The position numbers and the translations under genes are program-made. Source: DATGZH01 sp035297265 (GTDB lineage: Bacteria; Actinomycetota; Acidimicrobiia; Acidimicrobiales; RAAP-2). From it: DNA of 64,000 bases. A model generated the notes under the pieces. It was not told where the DNA came from. It saw only the letters and a program-made list of their open reading frames with translations, and did not search any database. This document shows positions 58,731 through 64,000 of the stretch, piece by piece (the stretch's first letter is position 1; every line of letters starts with the position of its first letter). The stretch lies in contig DATGZH010000039.1 of NCBI GenBank assembly GCA_035297265.1, forward strand, positions 23,124-87,123, written 5' to 3'.

Positions 58731-58793
58731 GGGCGGTCCCGAGTGGACAGTCAAGATGGGTTTGACGTTGGAGCTCACTCTTCGAGCGGCGGC
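58731..58793. repeat. dispersed imperfect repeat, copy C
   Basis: GGGCGGTCCC, AGATGGGTTTGACGTTGGAG and CTCACTCTT align with the end part of copies A, B and D. It is 23 bases before tRNA-Gly fragment 3. Confidence 0.45.
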
Positions 58794-58815
58794 GGCAGCA
58801 TGTCTTCTCGGAGAC

Positions 58816-58860
58816 TTGCCAAGGTGAGGGTCGCGGGTTCAAGTCCCGTCGTCCGCTCCA
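58816..58860 (+). repeat. tRNA-Gly 3'-end fragment 3 (attachment-site-like)
   Basis: The fragment matches 43 of 45 bases of the tRNA-Gly 3' end including CCA. It closes block 3 (55682-58815), which holds the BlaI operon and the AbrB pseudogene. Confidence 0.8.
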
Positions 58861-58865
58861 GTTAT

Positions 58866-59126
58866 TCAGCGTTCGTAGTGGAACCGAGCTTGGAGAACGA
58901 CGATGTCGTCGCCGTCGACCAGGTAGACAAGACGATGTTCTTCGTCGATGCGGCGAGACCAGCAACCGGCGAGGACATGACGGAGGGGTTCAGGCTTGCC
59001 AATGCCGGTGGTGGGCTCTCTGAGCACCTCGTCGAGCAGGCGGTTGACCCGCTTCAGCGTGGCCTTGTCGGTCGATTGCCAGTAGCGGTAGTCCTCCCAG
59101 CCGTGGGGGGTGAAGACGAGCCTCAC
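58866..59126 (-). CDS. yoeB: YoeB-family mRNA interferase toxin
   Basis: The 86-residue RelE-fold protein has FTPHGWEDYRYWQSTDKATL, the RNase residues in KPEPLRH and SRRIDEEHRLVYLV, and the C-terminal ARFHYER. YoeB cleaves mRNA in the ribosomal A site. Its start overlaps the YefM stop (ATGA). All catalytic positions expected for YoeB (Glu, Arg, His, terminal Tyr) look present. Confidence 0.85.
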   Translation of the reverse strand: MRLVFTPHGWEDYRYWQSTDKATLKRVNRLLDEVLREPTTGIGKPEPLRHVLAGCWSRRIDEEHRLVYLVDGDDIVVLQARFHYER

Positions 59127-59368
59127 CTCTCAAGTTCGTGGGCTTCGCGTTGCCCCGAGTGTGCTTGTGTCAGGCTCTCGAGGAGGCGCTGGGCGTTGGC
59201 CGGGGCCCGAAGCAGCCAGGCTGTCTCGTTCAAGGCGTCGTAGTCGGCCCGAGCCATCAGCACCGCGTCTCCGCGCTTCGAAGTGATCTCGACGGGCTGG
59301 CGGTCTTCGTTGACCTGCTCGATCAACGGGAACAGGTTCTTTCGGGCTTCGCTGGCGGTGATGGCCAT
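59123..59368 (-). CDS. yefM: YefM/Phd-family antitoxin
   Basis: The 81-residue protein has AITASEARKNLFPLIEQVNE, VEITSKRGDAVLMARADYDA and a charged toxin-binding tail. It binds YoeB and represses the operon with it. Two palindromes TGGTACCA lie just upstream of its start. Confidence 0.85.
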   Translation of the reverse strand: MAITASEARKNLFPLIEQVNEDRQPVEITSKRGDAVLMARADYDALNETAWLLRAPANAQRLLESLTQAHSGQREAHELER

Positions 59369-59387
59369 GGTGGACTCCCTGTATCGA

Positions 59388-59408
59388 CTGGTACCAGTTA
59401 TGGTACCA
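59388..59408. promoter_or_regulatory. twin GGTACC palindromes, YefM-YoeB operator
   Basis: CTGGTACCAG (59388-59397) and TGGTACCA (59401-59408) have centres 12 bases apart, 20-40 bases upstream of yefM. The E. coli YefM operator also uses two palindromes (TGTACA core) with a 12-base centre spacing. Confidence 0.7.
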
Positions 59409-59477
59409 ATTTCTCGTAGGGGTTGGAGCGCTCATCGGGACGTTGTCTGTTGGGGCGTCACCTCCGGGGCAAGCATG

Positions 59478-59566
59478 CGTGGAGTGTGCGCGATTGCACG
59501 GGCTCGAGCGGTTATCGACGGGTGCCCAATGGGCGCGGAAAGGTGCCTTTGACGTGGAGTTCCCTC
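59478..59566. repeat. dispersed imperfect repeat, copy D
   Basis: GTGGAGTGTGCGCGATTGCAC, ACGGGCTCGAGCGGTTATCG, GCCCAATGGG and TTTGACGTGGAGTTC match copies A-C in order. It is 34 bases before tRNA-Gly fragment 4. Confidence 0.5.
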
Positions 59567-59600
59567 GCGGGTGCTGGTGGCGGTTCATCTTCTTGGTGAC

Positions 59601-59645
59601 CTGCCAAGGTGAGGGTCGCAGGTTCGAGAGACCGTCGTCCCCTAG
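59601..59645 (+). repeat. degenerate tRNA-Gly 3'-end fragment 4
   Basis: TGCCAAGGTGAGGGTCGC and CCGTCGTCC match the tRNA-Gly 3' end around a small indel in the T-arm; the CCA is lost. It closes block 4 (58861-59600) and abuts the 3' end of the permease gene. Confidence 0.65.
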
Positions 59646-59681
59646 CCCGGCCGGGCCCGGCGGACGACGGAGCGAGGTGCC

Positions 59682-62231
59682 TCACTCCGCCCGCAGTACC
59701 AACGCCGTGGGGGTCCGTGCGGCGATCCGTCCGGGTACCGCGGCGACCAGGTTGGCCAGGACCAGTGCCCCGAGGACGATCGCCAGCACCTCGAGGGCCG
59801 GCACCGTGGGGTTGGGCACGCTGTAGATCTGGCGGGCGAAGAGCGTCCAGAGCCATCGCCCGAGGGCGATCCCGACCGGCACGCCCACGACGACGCCGAC
59901 GCCAGCAGCCACCGACGCCTGCCAGGCCACGGTGGCCGCCAGTTGACGCCGGGTGAACCCGAGCGTCTTGAGGACGGCCATGTCCCGCCGGCGGCGACGC
60001 ACCGAAGCCGCCAGAGTGAGCCCGAGGGCCACGACGGCCCCGGCGGCCAGCCCGGCGGCCAGCAGGGCGGGCGTCGCCCCGGTGGACTGGTAGTTCACGA
60101 TCTCGGCCGGGCGCTGGACCCCGAGCACCACGTAGGCGTTGCCCTGCCCCTCCGGATCGGCGGCCATCACCCGGTTGGCCTGGTCGGCGATGCGCCGCAT
60201 CGAGGCCAGGCCGGCGGCCGGTGCCACGTGCGGACGGAGGCGCACCACCTCGATGTTGGGACCGTTGAGGTTGGGGTCCGGCGAACGGAGGGCCTCCTTG
60301 AACCTCTTGGGTCCGATGTCGTTCGGGATCATGACGCCGGTGCCCATCGAGGGATGGAGGGCGCCGCTCGTGCCGACCGCCGGCATGGTGGCCGTCCCGG
60401 CGATCACGAGGCGGGTCGGCGGCACGTAGATCGGCGCGTCGCGGGGGCTCCCGTAACTGACGGTGACCGTGTCGCCGACCTTCTTGTGGAGGGCGGCCAG
60501 AGTGGCCGATCCCAGCACCACCTGGTTGCCCGCGGCGAGGGCGTGTCCGGTGAGGATCGGCGGAGCGACGGCGGTGCGGTCTGAGCTCAGGAGCGCAGGG
60601 ACGGTCAGCCCGTCGACCTGGACGTCGGCATAGCTGTACCCGGTCCAGGCCGCCACGTCCGGGTCGGCGTCGAGGAGGCGGCCGACCACCGGGGGGACGT
60701 TGGCGCCGGTGGGCGAGGAGGTGATGGCGTAGCTCCAGTTCCACCCGTAGAGGGCCGGGTGCGAGACGAGGGTGCGCAGGCCGCTGCCGAAGGTGACGGT
60801 GGCCACCACGACGACCACGGCCAGCACCGCTCCGATCAGGGCCGAGCGCACCGGGACGGCGGAGCGGCCCCGGCCCCTCTCCAGGCTGAACCGCAGGCCG
60901 GCCAGGGCGGGCGGCCGGAGGCCGGCCCGGGCGGCGGCGTTGACGACCCCCGACCCCTGCGCCGATCCGGCTCGCGCTTGTCGCAGCGCGTTGGACCGAC
61001 GGTGCGCCAGGGCCACCGTGAGACCCCCGAGGCCCACCACCAGCACGGCCAGACCGCTACCGAGCACCGTCCAGTCGAGGGCCAACCCCGGCGACGAGTC
61101 GACCTGGCGGACCGGGCCGAGGGGGGCCAAGGGCGAGAGCGCCACGGCGACCACGACGGCGAGGACCGAGCCGAGGACCACGGCGCCCAGGATCCCGAGT
61201 GCGGCGTCGGCGGTGATCGTCACCGGGTCCGCCCCCAGGCCCCGCAAGGCGTCGAGGTCGTCGTTCTCCACCCACAGGGCCCGGCTGATGGCCAGTCCGG
61301 CGATGAGGAGGGCGGCCAGCCCGGCGATGGCGCCGAACACCCCGAGGGCGATGGCCTCGGGCTTGGTGGCCCGCTCCACCTGGCCGACAACCACCGAGGT
61401 GACGTGGAAGGTGTAGACGGAGCCCCGCGGCAGAAGACCGATGATCTCGTGCTCCACGGTGGCGACCTCCCGGCTGCCGCCGTACAGCTTGAGCCCGTAG
61501 TACGGGTAGGCGGCGCTCTCGGCCACCCGGCGGGTGAGCGCCGGTGTCATGAGCACGTCGGTCGGGAAGCGGTCGACGTCGTCGTTGACGATCTGGTTCG
61601 AGAACGCCACGAGCCCGACCAGCTTCACGGAGAACCGGAAGGCCGGCCGGGCCGTGACCGGGTTGAACGTCGGGTTGAGCTGGCTCCCCGAGAAGGCGCC
61701 GAAGCGGACGGTCTCCCCGACGTGCCAGTCGGAGAGGGCGGCCGCTTCGGCCGTGGCCACCATCTCGTCGGCCCGTCGGGGATCAGCCATCCGGCCCTCG
61801 GTGACCGCCACCTCGTCCTGGTGGAAGTACATGCCGCCGGTGCTGCCGACCCCGGTCACGTCGTTGTTGTCGGCGAGGGCGGGGATGGCCTTCCCGTTGG
61901 GCCCCAAGGGGACGAGGAGGAGGTTCGGGGCGCTGGCGACGTGCTCGACGTGGGGGAGGTGGGCCAGGTCCCGCGACAAGGTCGGGGAGGCCACGCCCCC
62001 GAAGAGGCTCCCGACGTTGTACGTCTGGAGCTGGAGGTCGGAGGCGTCGGTGGCCGCCAGGTAGTCGGGGAAGGCGGACTGGGTGCGCCGGGCGCCGGCC
62101 AGCGCCCCCATGGCGAGGCCGCCGACCAGTCCCACGAGGAGGACCACGGAGAGGTAGGCCCCCCGCCGGCGGTGGAAGGTGGCGCCGAGCCGGTACCAGG
62201 CCGTGCGCAGCACGCGCCCGCTCAGCGGCAT
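59682..62231 (-). CDS. FtsX-domain ABC transporter permease (MacB/LolE-like, duplicated)
   Basis: ATG 62231 (MPLSGRVLRTAWYRLGATFH) gives 849 residues with two FtsX halves: an N-terminal helix (LSVVLLVGLVGGLAMGALAG), a large extracellular domain, three helices near 290-420, then a second helix-domain-three-helix unit ending VLRAE. It probably acts in lipoprotein or peptide export or in envelope signalling. An ATPase partner is usually adjacent but none is present, and the gene ends just before the tRNA fragment. Confidence 0.82.
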   Translation of the reverse strand: MPLSGRVLRTAWYRLGATFHRRRGAYLSVVLLVGLVGGLAMGALAGARRTQSAFPDYLAATDASDLQLQTYNVGSLFGGVASPTLSRDLAHLPHVEHVASAPNLLLVPLGPNGKAIPALADNNDVTGVGSTGGMYFHQDEVAVTEGRMADPRRADEMVATAEAAALSDWHVGETVRFGAFSGSQLNPTFNPVTARPAFRFSVKLVGLVAFSNQIVNDDVDRFPTDVLMTPALTRRVAESAAYPYYGLKLYGGSREVATVEHEIIGLLPRGSVYTFHVTSVVVGQVERATKPEAIALGVFGAIAGLAALLIAGLAISRALWVENDDLDALRGLGADPVTITADAALGILGAVVLGSVLAVVVAVALSPLAPLGPVRQVDSSPGLALDWTVLGSGLAVLVVGLGGLTVALAHRRSNALRQARAGSAQGSGVVNAAARAGLRPPALAGLRFSLERGRGRSAVPVRSALIGAVLAVVVVVATVTFGSGLRTLVSHPALYGWNWSYAITSSPTGANVPPVVGRLLDADPDVAAWTGYSYADVQVDGLTVPALLSSDRTAVAPPILTGHALAAGNQVVLGSATLAALHKKVGDTVTVSYGSPRDAPIYVPPTRLVIAGTATMPAVGTSGALHPSMGTGVMIPNDIGPKRFKEALRSPDPNLNGPNIEVVRLRPHVAPAAGLASMRRIADQANRVMAADPEGQGNAYVVLGVQRPAEIVNYQSTGATPALLAAGLAAGAVVALGLTLAASVRRRRRDMAVLKTLGFTRRQLAATVAWQASVAAGVGVVVGVPVGIALGRWLWTLFARQIYSVPNPTVPALEVLAIVLGALVLANLVAAVPGRIAARTPTALVLRAE

Positions 62232-62419
62232 GCCCGGCCCCGGGGGCTGCCGTACCCGCTGCTCGCCGCCTGCGCCATGCCGCCCTCCCACCAGATTCTG
62301 GTCGCCGGGGGACCCCGATCCGAGGGCGCCAGCCCGTTCATCCCCCTCGTACCACCACTACTCCGCCCCCGAGCCGTCGGGGAGGTCGGACCGGGGGCAC
62401 GTTCGCCCGAGCACCCGCG

Positions 62420-62833
62420 TCATTCGGGGGTGATCGATGCGGCGTCCAGGTCGAGGCCGACGACGCTGGCCACGCGGCTCAGATCGGCATCGGCAGCCAA
62501 GAGCGTTGCTCCATATCGGTGGGCAACGGAGGCAATCATGCAGTCCACCATGCCGCGAGGAGTGATGCCGGCTCGTCGACAGCGGCGATAGATCCTCGCC
62601 GCAGCATCGAAATCGATCGCAGCATCGAAGCCGAGGAGAGCGAATCGCAGCAACAGACGGCGCAGATCGGTCTTACGCTCGTCGCTTCGGGCCCCGGCCA
62701 GGACCTCCATGATCACCGGCTCGGTCACGGCCAGGGGTCCGTCACCGAGTACCAGCTCCTGCAGTCGCTGGTCCACGCGGCTGGCGGTGGCCCGGTCGTA
62801 CTCCACCCAGGCCGACGTGTCCGCCAGGATCAC
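62420..62833 (-). CDS. vapC: VapC-family PIN-domain ribonuclease toxin
   Basis: The 137-residue protein has the acidic PIN residues in ILADTSAWVEYDRATA, VIMEVLAGAR, RGMVDCMIASVA and LLAADADLSRVA. GTG start overlaps the VapB stop (GTGA). It is not close to the VapC at 4104. It should cleave RNA unless bound by VapB. Confidence 0.88.
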   Translation of the reverse strand: MILADTSAWVEYDRATASRVDQRLQELVLGDGPLAVTEPVIMEVLAGARSDERKTDLRRLLLRFALLGFDAAIDFDAAARIYRRCRRAGITPRGMVDCMIASVAHRYGATLLAADADLSRVASVVGLDLDAASITPE

Positions 62834-63039
62834 GACGTCGGCGGCCCGGCGTCAGCGGGGACCTCGCCGATCGCCCGAGCCCCCCGCATGGCGAGGGCCT
62901 CCTCACGTGTCATCGGTTGTCCCGCCAGATGGCGCAGGGCGAGATCGACCGCCTCGGTCTTGGTGTGCACGCCGTAGCGGTCCATGATGGTTCGGACGTA
63001 CGTGTCCTCAATCTCGATGTTGGTTCGCACCCTGCTCAT
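62830..63039 (-). CDS. vapB: VapB-family antitoxin
   Basis: ATG 63039 gives 69 residues with a ribbon-helix-helix start (VRTNIEIEDTYVRTIMDRYG, then TKTEAVDLALRHLAG) and a toxin-binding tail. The longer frame to 63054 adds an unlikely MYTSC. A palindrome at 63050 lies immediately upstream and is the probable operator. Confidence 0.85.
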   Translation of the reverse strand: MSRVRTNIEIEDTYVRTIMDRYGVHTKTEAVDLALRHLAGQPMTREEALAMRGARAIGEVPADAGPPTS

Positions 63040-63049
63040 ACACGAAGTA

Positions 63050-63064
63050 TACACGTCACGTGTA
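63050..63064. promoter_or_regulatory. TACACG-TCA-CGTGTA palindrome, VapB operator candidate
   Basis: A perfect 6-bp inverted repeat with a 3-base centre lies 11 bases upstream of vapB and next to TATAC/GTATA elements. Ribbon-helix-helix VapB proteins bind such sites. Confidence 0.5.
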
Positions 63065-63185
63065 GATAAGGTGTATAAGCCACGAGAGCGTGACGCTGAG
63101 CACCCCGATCAGGAGGGCCCCGGCCATCCCTGCAGTCTTCGCTGCTGCGGCCGAACGGTCGGGGGAGAGGGCCGACACCGCCGTC

Positions 63186-63791
63186 TCAACCTGGCGTGAC
63201 GTCTTCGGCCCGGAGTGCCACGTCGGTAAAGACGTTGCGGCTGCCGCTGAACCGGTCGTTGGCGAAGACCACGATGTTGAGGAACGAGTCCTGGCCGAGC
63301 TCCATGAGCTCCTGCAGCCGCACACGGTTCTCGTTGAGGCGCGCCAGGACGTCGCCTTGCTCCTTGAGCTTCTCCTTCTGGAAATCGCTGACGTCCCCGA
63401 GGTTGAAGCTCACGGCTACGTTGCGGCCGGCATAGCGGTCGAGTGGGCGGGTCATACCGAGCCGACGCCGGAGGGCGTGCTGGCCCCTGATCACCGTGAT
63501 CTGTCCGTTCTGCCTCATCGGGATGGTGATGAGCGCCGTGAACCCGGGTCTGTCGGAGCCCCAGCCGGTGGAGTGGAGGGTGCAGGTCACGGTGATGTCG
63601 ATGGCGTCGCGTTGCCCGGTGTTCGAGATAGTGAACGAGTAGGAGTACCTCCCCTCCTTGTCCACCCTCTCGGTCACCTGCTCCGGCAAGGCCAGATGGG
63701 CGACGAGCACCTTCGCCGTGACGTACCAGAGCCCGAAGGAGAGGGCGAACCCGACGAAGGCACCGACCAGTGCCCAGAATGCGGCGCTCAT
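63186..63791 (-). CDS. single-pass membrane protein with coiled-coil tail, unknown function
   Basis: ATG 63791 has GGGAGG upstream and opens a transmembrane helix (MSAAFWALVGAFVGFALSFG, then LWYVTAKVL). The 201-residue product then has a beta-sandwich-like part (YSYSFTISNTGQRDAIDITV, FTALITIPMRQNGQITVI) and a coiled coil (DFQKEKLKEQGDVLARLNEN). No family recognised. The first 14 residues of the longer frame are probably not translated. Confidence 0.65.
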   Translation of the reverse strand: MSAAFWALVGAFVGFALSFGLWYVTAKVLVAHLALPEQVTERVDKEGRYSYSFTISNTGQRDAIDITVTCTLHSTGWGSDRPGFTALITIPMRQNGQITVIRGQHALRRRLGMTRPLDRYAGRNVAVSFNLGDVSDFQKEKLKEQGDVLARLNENRVRLQELMELGQDSFLNIVVFANDRFSGSRNVFTDVALRAEDVTPG

Positions 63792-64000
63792 GTCATCCTC
63801 CCAATGCTCCGGGGAGGGAGCGGAGCTCGACAACGAGACCCGTTGGGCCGTCTAGCGTTCCACGAGGAGGCTGGCCGTCCGGGCTGCACCGAGCAGAGGG
63901 ATCCGCTACACGGGTCGCGGATCGTCCACGAATGATCCTGCGAGCCCCGCGGCCAGACACTCCAGCATCGAATCATGGAACGTGACGACGAAATGGCGCG

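Noticed and set aside
43395..59600. Integrase, excisionase or transposase in the island
   Set aside because: I looked through all frames between the tRNA fragments and found none with tyrosine or serine recombinase or DDE motifs.
1..64000. CRISPR array or cas genes
   Set aside because: No regularly spaced short direct repeats or Cas motifs were seen; the only tandem repeats are coding (27783-28320).

Overview
The window is very GC-rich and almost fully coding. It has frequent GTG and TTG starts and many ATGA/GTGA stop-start overlaps. The gene content is actinobacterial: smpB-ssrA beside a Mec/CysO/CysM/RNase PH/RdgB block ordered as in Mycobacterium, a F420-type luciferase-like oxidoreductase, a WS/DGAT wax ester synthase and oligoribonuclease. 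Three large secreted proteins carry DGGVFAFGDA-type repeats that I associate with Acidimicrobiia. I therefore infer an uncultured or little-studied Acidimicrobiia-like actinobacterium; this is an inference, not a taxonomic proof.

Layout. (1) 89-3370: esterase, haem-barrel-like protein and a LivJ-type substrate-binding protein. (2) 3603-5231: a scarred patch with a FG-GAP protein remnant, a decapitated VapB with intact VapC, and a HicAB pair. (3) 5367-12505: tmRNA and SmpB on the minus strand, then on the plus strand the protein-thiocarboxylate cysteine pathway (mec-cysO-cysM), a metallo-beta-lactamase-fold phosphodiesterase-like gene, rph, rdgB, two MaoC-type dehydratases and an SGNH hydrolase. 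(4) 12609-18016: metabolic and secreted genes and tRNA-Leu. (5) 18173-36478: clpP, then a surface-polysaccharide locus with an ABC-2 permease, a Wzt-like ATPase, methyltransferase-like proteins and four GT4 glycosyltransferases. Three giant repeat proteins are interleaved with it, one of them a SpoIID/LytB protein. (6) 36490-43265: HAD phosphatase, enoyl-CoA hydratase, 1-Cys peroxiredoxin, acyl-CoA synthetase, orn, dut, wax ester synthase.

(7) 43319-59645 is the accessory region. An intact tRNA-Gly(GCC) at 43319 is followed by four copies of its last 45 bases, at 45363, 55637, 58816 and 59601. They divide the region into four cargo blocks: two small unknown genes; a nucleotidyltransferase/HTH pair, a queD-queC-GT9-propeller operon facing a DUF4254-FNR-like pair, and an SDR-membrane-cupin operon; a Cys-rich BlaI regulator with two membrane proteins; and YefM-YoeB. 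No integrase is present, so this looks like a tandem array of elements mobilised in trans (CIME-like) or decayed. (8) 59682-64000: a two-domain FtsX permease without its ATPase, a second VapBC and a membrane-anchored protein.

The most promising candidate for an undescribed system is the queD/queC/GT9/beta-propeller operon with its convergent DUF4254 and thioredoxin-reductase-like FNR partners. It looks like a compact pathway pairing 7-deazaguanine chemistry with sugar transfer.
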